Source: Francisella philomiragia subsp. philomiragia ATCC 25015
GTDB lineage: Bacteria; Pseudomonadota; Gammaproteobacteria; Francisellales; Francisellaceae
Assembly: GCF_000156715.1 (NCBI RefSeq)
Contig: NZ_DS999314.1
Coordinates: forward strand, 125,950 to 189,949
DNA: 64,000 bases
Direction of reading: 5' to 3'
The notes beneath the pieces are model-generated. The model was not told the DNA's origin. It made no database searches and saw only the letters and a program-made list of their open reading frames with translations. A program made the position numbers and the translations under genes. Below, in pieces: positions 37,152 through 46,705 of this stretch (within the stretch, counting starts at the first letter, position 1; each line of letters opens with the position of its first letter).

Positions 37152-37493
37152 TTATAGATCACTTATAACCGAGATTATAGAATAACTACTTGGAGAAAAA
37201 ACAACAGAAAAATGATAATGAGAGTTTTGTTTTTTTGTCATAAATTTTATTGGAATATCCGGAATAATTGAAAAATCCATATTAGAGTATTCTTTTAAAA
37301 AATCATTAGAAGCTATATTTAGTTCAAATAATTGACTCTCTTGGCTTTCAAAGGATTCTTTTATCCTTCCGTCAGAAGTAGCATTAGTTACAAAGATCTG
37401 CTCATTATTATTTAAAGATCTAAGAGTTACTGTTATTTCAGAAGCATTTTTACCAAAGGTAGAGTCAAGTATATGACATGATATTAAGTTCAT
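37152..37493 (-). CDS. Transthyretin-like protein (5-hydroxyisourate hydrolase fold, degenerate C-terminus)
   Basis: 113 residues matching the HIUase/transthyretin fold end to end: 'SCHILDSTFGKNASEI' (H7), 'DGRI' (R43), 'SHYHFSVVFSPSSYS' (H92). Enzymatic family members end in the tetrapeptide YRGS, which supplies catalytic residues. Here the end reads SYSIISVISDL, so YRGS is absent. The ending is instead more like that of vertebrate transthyretin (SPYSYSTTAVV, from memory). It starts 9 bases after the stop of the ThDP enzyme gene and is co-transcribed. Activity on 5-hydroxyisourate is therefore doubtful; it may be a binding or structural partner. Whether purine degradation occurs here is not shown. 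Confidence 0.72.
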   Translation of the reverse strand: MNLISCHILDSTFGKNASEITVTLRSLNNNEQIFVTNATSDGRIKESFESQESQLFELNIASNDFLKEYSNMDFSIIPDIPIKFMTKKQNSHYHFSVVFSPSSYSIISVISDL

Positions 37494-37502
37494 AATAAAT
37501 CC

Positions 37503-39245
37503 TTATTCAATACTTGCATCATCTCTACGCATAGTCATATCTTCTATCACAGGAGTTATAACACCTTTTGTCAAAACATTTATACATGCTGGTTTATTAC
37601 TTGCAAAAGCTCTTTCTAAAGCAGGTACGATATCCTGATATTTTTCAACAGTTTCAGCATATCCACCTAGTCCTTCTATCATCTTGTCAAAAGGAATATT
37701 TCTAAAATCAGTTGCAAAATGGGCCTTGTTAGGAAACATGCGCTCTTGCTGTTCAGAAATACAATCTAGTCCCATATTATTATCGATAACAACAACTATA
37801 GGAATATTTTGTTCAAATGCTACTTCTATCGACATTCCACCAGCCATAAATGCACCATCACCACTGATTACAACAACACGAGCATCTTTGTAGGTATCTT
37901 TAGCCGCTATAGCAAAAGGAACTCCAACACCAAGCATACTATAGCTAGAAACATTTAGTATACCTGCTAATTTCTGACCAAAAGCACCTGCTATATTGAC
38001 GCCAATTTCAGCCCAAAAGTGAGTATTACCACCATCATAAACTAGCCAGTCATTCTCTCCTAGGACTTTTTGAACTTCTAAAGAAAGTCTTAAAGGATGT
38101 ACTTTTTCATTTGTACCATCTTCTCTACCTGTTTCATTTTCAAACTCAGCTAAAACTTTTTTAGCCCAATCTTTACGATGTTGCTGAATAGAATCTAGCC
38201 ATTGTGAAGATAGTGTCCACTTGTTATCAGTTTTTAATCTCATTAAGCTAGATAAAAATGCGTTAGGATCACTTAATAAAGAGGAGTCTGCATTTTTATT
38301 AAAGATGATTTCTTCATCAGAACCATTTATGCAGATTAGTTGACTTGATTTAGAAAATAGAGGAGGATTACCAAACTCTAAAGTATTATCTAGTACACAG
38401 CCTAGAGCAATAATTACATCACATTCTCTAAATGCATAACCAGCGGCTGGATTTTGATGCTCATCTGTAAAGCCTATATATGCTTTAGCATTTTGTGGTA
38501 ATATTTTTTTGTGCTCAGACATATTAAATACAGGTATATTTAGCTCAGAGCTGACTTCTTCTAGAGCTTTCTCAGCATGAGACCACCATACACCGTGTCC
38601 AACTACAAACACAGGTTTTTTTGCATTTTGAATTATCTCTAAAATATTAGCTAATCTTTCAGGATCTGGCCATGCTCTATGAGTTGGTTTATTATGCCAT
38701 TTGATTGGTCTTTCATCTTTACCAGCATCTTCTGGGAATGACGCAAACATAATATCAACAGGAATACTAATATGAACAGCACCTGGATAACCATTAGTTG
38801 CTATAGTCCATGCTCTGTCAACAACTTCTCTAATTCTTAGACCATCTGTTACCATCACGCTATATTTTGTTAGAGGTTCTGCGATTGCAACATCATTTAT
38901 CTCTTTGAATCCTCCAGCACCTTTTCTTCGTAGTGTACTAGATGATGTTATATATATTATTGGAGTTCTTTCACCCCAAGCCTCAATCATTGCTCCGACA
39001 GTATTTGCAAAGCCTTCAGGACCTACAAAGCAAACAGTAGGCTTACGAGTTAGACGACAATATCCATCGGCAAGAAAACCAGCTACCTGCTCGTGTGGAC
39101 AGTTAATTGTTCTTATATTATATTTCATCATGCCCTCTAGACCAGCATTACAGAATCCTCCAGCTAGAGTAAAGACATTTTCAACACCTTTTTCTTTTAG
39201 AATAGATGCTAAGATAGTTCCTCCACGAACATAATTATCAGCCAT
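37503..39245 (-). CDS. ThDP-dependent enzyme of the acetolactate-synthase-like group
   Basis: 580 residues with the three-domain ThDP layout: an N-terminal PYR domain with catalytic glutamate E52 (CPHEQVAGFLADGY), a middle dinucleotide-like domain, and a PP domain with the ThDP/Mg motif starting GDGAFMAGG and ending DNN. Glyoxylate carboligase has valine instead of this glutamate, so the enzyme is not that. The substrate is not apparent: the broad group includes acetolactate synthase, sulfoacetaldehyde acetyltransferase and oxalyl-CoA decarboxylase types. A GGAG ribosome site precedes the ATG. It leads a two-gene operon with the transthyretin-like gene. Confidence 0.78.
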   Translation of the reverse strand: MADNYVRGGTILASILKEKGVENVFTLAGGFCNAGLEGMMKYNIRTINCPHEQVAGFLADGYCRLTRKPTVCFVGPEGFANTVGAMIEAWGERTPIIYITSSSTLRRKGAGGFKEINDVAIAEPLTKYSVMVTDGLRIREVVDRAWTIATNGYPGAVHISIPVDIMFASFPEDAGKDERPIKWHNKPTHRAWPDPERLANILEIIQNAKKPVFVVGHGVWWSHAEKALEEVSSELNIPVFNMSEHKKILPQNAKAYIGFTDEHQNPAAGYAFRECDVIIALGCVLDNTLEFGNPPLFSKSSQLICINGSDEEIIFNKNADSSLLSDPNAFLSSLMRLKTDNKWTLSSQWLDSIQQHRKDWAKKVLAEFENETGREDGTNEKVHPLRLSLEVQKVLGENDWLVYDGGNTHFWAEIGVNIAGAFGQKLAGILNVSSYSMLGVGVPFAIAAKDTYKDARVVVISGDGAFMAGGMSIEVAFEQNIPIVVVIDNNMGLDCISEQQERMFPNKAHFATDFRNIPFDKMIEGLGGYAETVEKYQDIVPALERAFASNKPACINVLTKGVITPVIEDMTMRRDDASIE

Positions 39246-39464
39246 AAATAATCTCCATATAATATAACGAACCAGACAAGTTTATTTTAACACGTGGATA
39301 TTTAGCCAAGAAATAGTATTTTGAGTTATATCATAAATTAAAATTGACTTATATATGAGCAAATAACTCCTATAAATCCCAAAGTTTCAAAGATAGATAA
39401 TTTTTTAAATTAGTAATTTGCTAAAATATCTCAAAGACTTTTTTGAAAATTATAATTGGTTAAT

Positions 39465-42400
39465 ATGACTAATCTAGATGCAAACACAATAACTTTACAA
39501 GGTCGCCATATTATCGAGGCTAGTGCTGGTACTGGTAAGACTTTTAATATTACTACTTTGTATATTAGGTTATTACTTGAAAAAAAGCTATTACCCAAAG
39601 ATATCCTTGTAATGACCTTTACCAAAGATGCTACCCAAGAGATTATCGGTAGAGTGGAAGCTAAGATTAGAGATGTGTTAGCAGATCATAAAAGTTGTAA
39701 AGAAGTTTTATCCGATGAAGACTATAAACATATCAAAAGAGCGTTATTAGAAGTTGATGAAGCAGCTATATTTACTATTCATGGGTTTTGTAAAAAAGTC
39801 CTAAGTGAGCAAGCATTTGCTAGTGGTATGGAGATGGATGTCTCTATGGAGGTCGATACTTCAGATATTTTGCAAAAAGTAGTAGAGGATTTTTTTAGAA
39901 AACATATCAATAAAAATAAAACAAACTTTGAATATTTACAAGCATATAAGCTACATACTCCAGAGAAGTTTTTGGATAATCTAAGGAATGTTGTTAGGTC
40001 TAGTTATGAACTATTAACAAAGCAAGCTATAAGCTTAGATGAATTTAAAATACTTAAAAAGCAACAGCTGGAATTATTTTTAAATAATCATGATATCGTA
40101 GATGACTTTTTATCTAAATTAGGAAAAGGCGAGCCACAGGGCAAGAGAGTTGATGAATACCATAGAATTTTAGAATGGTTGAAATTAGATAATCAAACAC
40201 TATTCCCAGATGATATATCTATAATTACAGATGGCAGAAAGATAAATGCAAAACTAATAAAACCGATTTTTATTGGTGTAAAAGAATTAAGAGACTTACA
40301 GGAAGAAATAAAGAAAGCAAATGCAACCCAATTTATCAAACAAGCCTGCCTGCAAATCCGCCAAGATTTTTCAAAAGCCAAAGAGCAAAAAGGTGTTTTA
40401 GACTTTGATGATTTGATTACTAAACTTTGTCATAGTGTCAAAAAGTTACCAGATTTAGTCAAGACTTTACAACATCAATATCCAGTTGCTCTTATCGATG
40501 AGTTTCAAGATACCGATGCTGAGCAGTATCAGATACTCGATACTATTTATCCTCAGAGTAATAAGCTACCCCATTCCCCTCTTGAGAGGGGTGCCGACAG
40601 GCGGAGTGTGGTGTCTGTGACTGATTCCCCTTCGTCCCAAAGGGGAATAGATGATTTGTTATTGCTAATGATAGGCGATCCAAAGCAAGCAATTTATGGT
40701 TTTAGGGGTGGTGATATCTTCACATATCTAAAGGCTAAAGATAGTTGCTCTAGTGACAATCAGTGGAGCATGGATACTAACTGGCGCTCAACTAGTGAGA
40801 TGATAAAGGCTTACAATAGACTTTTTTATAAACAAGATTATCAGCCAGAAGAAGAGGGTCAAATTGGAGCTAATATCTTTAGTGATGGTATTGGCTATCA
40901 GCTTGTTAAAGCATCACCAAAGGCAAATGAGAAAGCAAAAGACTTTGATGATAACCTTAAACCAATAAATTATTTCTATTATCAAGTGGCTGAAGATGAT
41001 AACAAAAGTGATATCGATAGTAATTTATCAGCATGGACTGCTAATGAGATTGTCAGGCTATTAAATTCTAAAAAAGTTGTAGAAAGTGATATCGCAATTT
41101 TGGTAGAGAATGGTAAGCAAGCAAAGGTTATTCAAAAAGCTCTACAAGCTAAGAAACTAAGCTCAGTATATCTAAGTCAGCGCGATAATGTCTATCATAG
41201 CCAAGAGGCTACGGAGATATTAGCTCTTATGGAAGGTATAAACGATCTTGAAAATAAATCTATGCTAAAAAGAGCGTTATCAACTAGTTTGCTTGGTGGT
41301 AGAGCTGATAAATTTATTAGTTATATTGATGAAAATGATGTCTCTGCATGGGATGAAGAGATAGAAAAAGCAAAATCTCTAAGACAACAATGGCATAAAT
41401 ATGGTTTTATGGCATTTATTATGCAAGTTATACATCAGAACTTCACTCAAAGATCGGATTCAAAAGAACGTGTTATCACAAATATTCTCCATTTAGCTGA
41501 GCTTATAAAAGTAGCTGAGAATAAATATAAACACCCAAATCAGCTAATCAAATGGTATCGCCAACAGCTAAATAGTACAGCTACAAGTGAGGGCGAACTT
41601 CGATTAGAGAGTGATGATAATCTAATTAAGATAATTACAATTCACGGTTCAAAAGGGCTTGAGTACTCAGTTGTATTTATACCATTTGCAAGTTATGTAA
41701 GCAAAAAGAAATTTGAGGCGAGTGATTTCTCTAAATACTATGATAAAAATATTAAACAGACAGTCTATAAAATTGGTAAGGATGACAGTGTAAAACCACA
41801 AATAGAAAATGAAGTTATAGAGGAATTAATGCGCCTATTTTATGTGGCTGTTACACGTGCAGAGCATAGATGTTATATTGGAGTTGCAAAATACCAAGAT
41901 AAAAAATCCGATATTTCATTTAGAAGTCCATTAGCAAGATTTTTAGATTATCAAAAAGATGATGATTGGTTAGAAAAAATCCAAAATATAACAGCAAATC
42001 CTACTAATCAAAGTTCGCTTATAGATGTAGCTACAAGTCATTGTTATGAAAGTGAGAATTTAATTACAAATGACCAATTTGACCATGATACTTTACAAAA
42101 CCTCAAAGCGAATGATATTAATAAGTTAGCAAATGATAGTTGGGAGATGTTGTCTTTCTCAAAAATATCAAAGTCAAAAGTTCAAAATACCGCATTAGAA
42201 AAAGAAAATGATGAGTCTGAAGATGATAGTGCTCAAAAATCTCAGCAGGAATTAGAGTTTAGATTCACAGCTTCCAAAGGAGCAGATATTGGTAATATTT
42301 TGCATAATGTTTTAGAGCATACGGATTTTAGCCTAGGCAAGATAGATGATAATCTTTTGCAAGAGCAAATGGATAGATATAAAGTAGTTGCTGCAGAAGA

Positions 42401-43040
42401 TTTTGATAAGCTTAAAGTATGGTTAGAAGAGTGTTTAGTCGCTCCAATTCTATTTTCAATAGATACGAAAATAGGTGTCATTCCGTCAGGCTTGACCACG
42501 GGATCTATAGGTGACAACAAAAGCTTTTGCTTAAAAGATATTCCAAATACAAAAACCTTAAAAGAAGCAGAGTTTTATTTTCCTATATCAAATGAAAAAC
42601 TATACAAGAAAAATATTATAGAGATTTTAGCAGAATATCGTAATCAAAATATTTATTATGATGATTTTGCTAGTCAAAAGATTTTTGGTATGCTTCATGG
42701 TTTTATTGATTTGATTTTTGAATATGATGGTAAGTTTTATGTGGCAGATTATAAGTCAAACTATCTAGGTGATAAATTAGAAGATTATAATCAAGCTGCT
42801 ATGAGTGAGAAAAATCAAAGTAGCTTTTATGATTTACAATATCTAATATATAGCGTTGCCTTGGATAAGTACCTGCGACAAAACATTAAAAATTATAATT
42901 ATGAAAAGCATTTTGGTGGAGTATATTATTTCTATCTTAGAGGTATGAAAGATGGTCATGGGGTTTATCGAGCTAGACCAACTTTAGAGATTATTAACAA
43001 AATTGCTAATCTATTTAATGGGGATGACTATCATGTATAA
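39465..43040 (+). CDS. recB: Exodeoxyribonuclease V beta subunit RecB
   Basis: 1191 residues from ATG 39465; an earlier in-frame TTG is less likely. UvrD-type helicase domain with Walker A (ASAGTGKTFNI), 'DEFQDTD', 'MIGDPKQAIYGFRGGDIF', and 'RLFYVAVTRAEHR'. The C-terminal nuclease domain has DYKSNYLG. RecB unwinds DNA 3'-5' and cuts it in the RecBCD complex. Between 'IYPQS' and 'LLLMIGDP' there is an unusual insert of about 28 residues encoded by GC-rich palindromic DNA (40570-40650), absent from usual RecB. Its 3' end overlaps recD. Confidence 0.93.
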   Translation: MTNLDANTITLQGRHIIEASAGTGKTFNITTLYIRLLLEKKLLPKDILVMTFTKDATQEIIGRVEAKIRDVLADHKSCKEVLSDEDYKHIKRALLEVDEAAIFTIHGFCKKVLSEQAFASGMEMDVSMEVDTSDILQKVVEDFFRKHINKNKTNFEYLQAYKLHTPEKFLDNLRNVVRSSYELLTKQAISLDEFKILKKQQLELFLNNHDIVDDFLSKLGKGEPQGKRVDEYHRILEWLKLDNQTLFPDDISIITDGRKINAKLIKPIFIGVKELRDLQEEIKKANATQFIKQACLQIRQDFSKAKEQKGVLDFDDLITKLCHSVKKLPDLVKTLQHQYPVALIDEFQDTDAEQYQILDTIYPQSNKLPHSPLERGADRRSVVSVTDSPSSQRGIDDLLLLMIGDPKQAIYGFRGGDIFTYLKAKDSCSSDNQWSMDTNWRSTSEMIKAYNRLFYKQDYQPEEEGQIGANIFSDGIGYQLVKASPKANEKAKDFDDNLKPINYFYYQVAEDDNKSDIDSNLSAWTANEIVRLLNSKKVVESDIAILVENGKQAKVIQKALQAKKLSSVYLSQRDNVYHSQEATEILALMEGINDLENKSMLKRALSTSLLGGRADKFISYIDENDVSAWDEEIEKAKSLRQQWHKYGFMAFIMQVIHQNFTQRSDSKERVITNILHLAELIKVAENKYKHPNQLIKWYRQQLNSTATSEGELRLESDDNLIKIITIHGSKGLEYSVVFIPFASYVSKKKFEASDFSKYYDKNIKQTVYKIGKDDSVKPQIENEVIEELMRLFYVAVTRAEHRCYIGVAKYQDKKSDISFRSPLARFLDYQKDDDWLEKIQNITANPTNQSSLIDVATSHCYESENLITNDQFDHDTLQNLKANDINKLANDSWEMLSFSKISKSKVQNTALEKENDESEDDSAQKSQQELEFRFTASKGADIGNILHNVLEHTDFSLGKIDDNLLQEQMDRYKVVAAEDFDKLKVWLEECLVAPILFSIDTKIGVIPSGLTTGSIGDNKSFCLKDIPNTKTLKEAEFYFPISNEKLYKKNIIEILAEYRNQNIYYDDFASQKIFGMLHGFIDLIFEYDGKFYVADYKSNYLGDKLEDYNQAAMSEKNQSSFYDLQYLIYSVALDKYLRQNIKNYNYEKHFGGVYYFYLRGMKDGHGVYRARPTLEIINKIANLFNGDDYHV
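40576..40648 (+). repeat. GC-rich palindromic element inserted in frame in recB
   Basis: Two hairpins with high-GC stems lie in otherwise AT-rich coding sequence: CCCCTC-4-GAGGGG (40576-40591) and ATTCCCCTT-7-AAGGGGAAT (40624-40648). The insert (about 40570-40650) keeps the reading frame and encodes a sequence rich in H, S, R and G between two conserved RecB motifs. It resembles selfish palindromic elements such as Rickettsia RPEs in behaviour; it is not claimed to be one by sequence. Confidence 0.8.
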
Positions 43041-44808
43041 AACTTTCCATCAAGCTTGTGAGCAATTAGCAGATATTAGAGCTATAGATTTTTTCTTTGC
43101 TAAAGAAGTGTTTGATTTAGTCAAAAAGACTACCCCGTCTATAATCACTTTATCAAGTGATTTATATCCACCCCTTCACGGAGCGAAGGGGAACGATTTG
43201 GAACAAAAAAGTAATGAAGTTTTATTTCATATTTTGATAAAGCTTATGCATGTATATAGCCATGGTCATAGCTGTTTGAAGATAGCAGATATATCAAATA
43301 AAACTATTTTTGCTTCAGAGAAAACTAATCAAAGCGATGCTAAAGTAGGCTTTAAAATGCCAAGTTTTGATGAAATTGTAAGTATTTTAGAGTCTTTAGA
43401 TTATGATAAATTACCTATATATTTTGCTAAAGAGTATGATTCCTTATATATCAAAAGATTGTGGAATTATGAGGTTGAAATAGCTAACTTTATAAAATCT
43501 AGAACTATCCAAAATATTCAACAAGCCAACCATATTGAAGAAGTTGTAGATAAGCTATTTGAACCTGCTGATGAGATAGATTGGCAAAAACAGGCAGTTA
43601 TCAAAAGTCTAAATTATAATTTTAGTATTATTTCAGGTGGACCTGGTACAGGTAAGACAACTACAGTAGCAAAGCTTTTGCTTGCTATACAAATGCTTAA
43701 TCAAAATCAGCAAAGAATAGCTCTTTTAGCACCAACAGGTAAGGCTGCTCAGAGAATGACGGAATCCTTAAATAGTGTATTAAGTAAAAGGGTAGACAAT
43801 GATAGTTATTTAGGATTATCTAATTTAGAAGCTCAAACTATACATAGATTTTTAGGCTTAAGACCAAACTCTACTCATGTGAAATATAACGAGCAGTCAA
43901 AAGCACCATACGATGTGATTATTGTTGATGAAGCTTCGATGCTTGATATGAATATTTTTATTAAGTTGATTAGAGCAGTAGCTGATAATACCAAGCTAAT
44001 TTTGATAGGTGATACTAATCAGTTACCATCAGTTGAGGCTGGTAGTCTTTTGGCAAACTTTACACACCACAGAGATGGCGATATTACGCCATATACAACA
44101 TTACTTATCAAAAACTATCGTTCACAACAATATATAAATAATCTTGCAGCCTCAGTTCTAAAAGGTAATATTAATATTGATAGTCATCAAAATGAGAATA
44201 TTAATTTTCATAGCATAAGGAATTTAGATACTTATTTAAGAGATTATGCAAAGAGATATTCACAGCTTGAAAAGTGCCGTGACTACAAAGAGGCTCTTAC
44301 CGAGCTAAATAAATTTAGAATACTTGTAGCTAATAAAAATCTAGAAATTGGTACAGATAAGTTAAATCAGAAAATAGAGAAATTTATGTCTAAACCTATA
44401 GATTCTAGCTATAAGGGTAAACCAATTATGATAACTCAAAATAGTTATTCATTGGGATTATTCAATGGAGATGTAGGGATTATTTGGCCTGATGATACTG
44501 GTAAGCTTCGAGCATATTTTGATGGTAAAGATGCTAAGGCTTTTAGTCTAAATATGCTACCAAAATATGAAAGTGTTTATGCCATGACAATTCATAAAAC
44601 TCAAGGTTCAGAGTTTGATGAAATTGTGATTATTCTTCCAGCAGAAGATAATGAAGCGCTAAGTAAACAGCTCCTGTATACAGCTATTACCAGAGCCAAA
44701 CATAAATTAACGATTATTTCTGAACAAAGTAGCTTAAGAGATATTGCTCAGAAAGATATTAAGAGAAATTCCAATATTAGTGAATTAGTTAGCTTGAGCA
44801 CTCAATAA
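43033..44808 (+). CDS. recD: Exodeoxyribonuclease V alpha subunit RecD
   Basis: 591 residues from the ATG at 43033, which overlaps the recB stop by 8 bases; an in-frame ATG at 43024 is an alternative. Superfamily 1B helicase: Walker A SGGPGTGKTTTVAKLL, 'IIVDEASMLD', 'LIGDTNQLPSVEAGSLL', and 'YAMTIHKTQGSEFDE' with 'YTAITRAKHKL' at the C-terminus. RecD is the 5'-3' motor of RecBCD. A short GC-rich palindrome within the gene (43171-43191) adds residues PLHGAKG in frame near the N-terminus. Confidence 0.93.
   Translation: MYKTFHQACEQLADIRAIDFFFAKEVFDLVKKTTPSIITLSSDLYPPLHGAKGNDLEQKSNEVLFHILIKLMHVYSHGHSCLKIADISNKTIFASEKTNQSDAKVGFKMPSFDEIVSILESLDYDKLPIYFAKEYDSLYIKRLWNYEVEIANFIKSRTIQNIQQANHIEEVVDKLFEPADEIDWQKQAVIKSLNYNFSIISGGPGTGKTTTVAKLLLAIQMLNQNQQRIALLAPTGKAAQRMTESLNSVLSKRVDNDSYLGLSNLEAQTIHRFLGLRPNSTHVKYNEQSKAPYDVIIVDEASMLDMNIFIKLIRAVADNTKLILIGDTNQLPSVEAGSLLANFTHHRDGDITPYTTLLIKNYRSQQYINNLAASVLKGNINIDSHQNENINFHSIRNLDTYLRDYAKRYSQLEKCRDYKEALTELNKFRILVANKNLEIGTDKLNQKIEKFMSKPIDSSYKGKPIMITQNSYSLGLFNGDVGIIWPDDTGKLRAYFDGKDAKAFSLNMLPKYESVYAMTIHKTQGSEFDEIVIILPAEDNEALSKQLLYTAITRAKHKLTIISEQSSLRDIAQKDIKRNSNISELVSLSTQ
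43171..43191 (+). repeat. Short palindrome inserted in frame in recD
   Basis: CCCCTTC (43171-43177) and GAAGGGG (43185-43191) flank a loop ACGGAGC. It is a GC-rich hairpin in AT-rich DNA, and shares the CCCCTT/AAGGGG stem core with the element in recB. Confidence 0.65.
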
Positions 44809-44816
44809 CTTAGAAA

Positions 44817-45587
44817 TTACTTATTCATTTGCCAGATTATTCTAAGTCCATGAAGTAATAAATCAGAGATAATTACATCAAAATATTGTTCTTTCTCAAA
44901 TAAGTGAGAATAACCTCCAGTTGCGATTAACACGGGAGGCTTATCTGAGAAACTTTCTTGAGAGATTCTACTAACTATCTCTTTTATAGCTCCTAATTGA
45001 CCATATATAAGACCAGATTGAATTTGAGATATAGTTGTCTTACCAAGAGCAGAGCTAGGTTTTGCTATAGTCACATTTGATAGTTTTGCAGTCTTTTGCG
45101 ATAGGCTATCCATTGATAGATTAATTCCAGGTAGAATTGCACCGCCTATATAAGATTTATTTTGCTTGATAGCACATATAGTTGTTGCAGTACCAAAATC
45201 AACAATGATAATGTTCTTAGATGGAAAGTTAGAGATAGCTGCAACTGAGTTTGCAACACGATCGGCACCTAAATCTAGAGGATTTTTGATATCAAGTTTT
45301 AATCCTGTTTTTATGCCAGGTTTTAACTCAAGAGGTGTAATCCCTAGATATTTTTTACAAGCAGAATTGACAGAATACTCTAGATGAGGAACAACAGATG
45401 AAAGTACAACTGCTTCAATATCTTCAATATCAAGCTTTTTTCTCTCAAAGAATGATAACAGAAATATGCCTAGCGTATCGGAGGTACACGGAGTAGTAGA
45501 AGGGTAGCGAAAGTTGTGCTTAATTTGATCTCCTACAAATACTCCACCAAAAATATGTGAGTTACCAATATCTATGCATACTATCAT
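44817..45587 (-). CDS. coaX: Type III pantothenate kinase CoaX
   Basis: 256 residues. Acetate-kinase/Hsp70 fold motifs: '[13 protein letters not shown]' (phosphate 1), '[13 protein letters not shown]', 'VDFGTATTI' (phosphate 2) and '[14 protein letters not shown]'. CoaX phosphorylates pantothenate, the first step of CoA synthesis, and is resistant to feedback by CoA (known for the type). It is the last gene of the pan operon and convergent with recD, separated by only 8 bases. The fourth gene, panD, ends 3 bases upstream of its start. Confidence 0.92.
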   Translation of the reverse strand: MIVCIDIGNSHIFGGVFVGDQIKHNFRYPSTTPCTSDTLGIFLLSFFERKKLDIEDIEAVVLSSVVPHLEYSVNSACKKYLGITPLELKPGIKTGLKLDIKNPLDLGADRVANSVAAISNFPSKNIIIVDFGTATTICAIKQNKSYIGGAILPGINLSMDSLSQKTAKLSNVTIAKPSSALGKTTISQIQSGLIYGQLGAIKEIVSRISQESFSDKPPVLIATGGYSHLFEKEQYFDVIISDLLLHGLRIIWQMNK

Positions 45588-45590
45588 TTA

Positions 45591-45926
45591 TTATTCTCCG
45601 GTTTTTAGGTCAACAAGCTTAGGTTTTATATTTTCTCTAGTAGGATCAACTTGTGCATAACTAATAATAAACAGCTGATCACCTATTTCACATCTTCTAG
45701 CAGCAGGGCCGTTTAGTGCGATAGTTTTACTATTTGGCTCGCCCTTGATTACATAAGTTTCAAGACGCTCACCGTTGTTTAAGTTTACTACTTGTACTTT
45801 CTCATTTTCAATAATATTTGCTTGTTTCATTATCTCACTATCGATAGTGATACTACCTACATAAAATAAATCTTTGCCAGTTACTGTAGCGTATGAGATT
45901 TTTGATTTTAAAACTGAAATTAACAT
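45591..45926 (-). CDS. panD: Aspartate 1-decarboxylase PanD
   Basis: 111 residues. The self-processing site is G24-S25 in YVGSITID, where backbone cleavage makes the pyruvoyl cofactor. '[23 protein letters not shown]' is the family's conserved end. It makes beta-alanine from aspartate for pantothenate synthesis. The start overlaps the end of panC, and panC's stop is inside the panD start region. Confidence 0.94.
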   Translation of the reverse strand: MLISVLKSKISYATVTGKDLFYVGSITIDSEIMKQANIIENEKVQVVNLNNGERLETYVIKGEPNSKTIALNGPAARRCEIGDQLFIISYAQVDPTRENIKPKLVDLKTGE

Positions 45927-46705
45927 GATGGTCCTGTCTCCTTTAGGAAGTTGTCAATTAAACGTACTTTACTAATGTAAAGTGCCAAAAATATTCTGTT
46001 ATTAATTTTTTGAATGTATTCTGTTGTTGCACCAGTAGAATTAATCTTATTAGTTAGTTCTTCTAAGTCTGAGAAATTATCTTGTCTAAGTATTTCGTAT
46101 ACCTTATTAGCAATTTTCATGTCAGCAGATGTTAGATTTTTATTTCTAGAGCTAAGAGGAAGCCCTGTTGCTTCTCTTTGTGTTGAGCAAACTATAACCT
46201 TTGTTTTGATAAAAAAATCTTTAACAAGTTGTTTGATTAGCATAACTTGTTGGTAGTCTTTTTCGCCTAAGTAGAGATTATCAGGCTTAGTAATTTGTAG
46301 TAGCTTTAGTACTACAGTTAGCATACCACTGAAATGTCCAGGTCTAGCTTTACCTTCTAGGATATTCGCAATTTCAAGCTCAGGTTGTATTCTCAATAGG
46401 TTACCATCGGGATAGATATCTTTTTCACTAGGGTTAAATAATATATCGACATCAAGAGATTCTAATATTTGTATATCTTGCTGTAGTTGGTTTGGATATG
46501 TTTGATAATCATTTGGATTATTAAATTGAGTTGGATTTACAAATATACTGACAATAGCCACATCATTTTCTGATTTGGATTTTTTGATTAGGCTTATATG
46601 ACCACTATGTAACGCACCCATTGTTGGGACAAAGCCTATTTTTTGATCTTTAGTGAAACTTTCTCTTAGCAAACTAAATTGCTCAATATTTTTAGAAATA
46701 ATCAT
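45920..46705 (-). CDS. panC: Pantoate-beta-alanine ligase PanC
   Basis: 261 residues from the ATG at 46703-46705, which has an AAGGAG ribosome site 8 bases before it inside panB. The longer form would start 16 codons earlier, in panB, and lacks such a site. Motifs '[11 protein letters not shown]', '[15 protein letters not shown]', 'YLGEKDYQQ', and 'SSRNKNLT' place it in the pantothenate synthetase family. It joins pantoate and beta-alanine with ATP. Overlaps panB by 14 bases. Confidence 0.94.
   Translation of the reverse strand: MIISKNIEQFSLLRESFTKDQKIGFVPTMGALHSGHISLIKKSKSENDVAIVSIFVNPTQFNNPNDYQTYPNQLQQDIQILESLDVDILFNPSEKDIYPDGNLLRIQPELEIANILEGKARPGHFSGMLTVVLKLLQITKPDNLYLGEKDYQQVMLIKQLVKDFFIKTKVIVCSTQREATGLPLSSRNKNLTSADMKIANKVYEILRQDNFSDLEELTNKINSTGATTEYIQKINNRIFLALYISKVRLIDNFLKETGPSC

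Noticed and set aside
37503-39245. Glyoxylate carboligase, to link the ThDP enzyme with purine breakdown beside the HIUase-like gene
   Set aside because: Glyoxylate carboligase has valine where this protein has the standard catalytic glutamate (E52), and no allantoin or ureidoglycolate genes are nearby.
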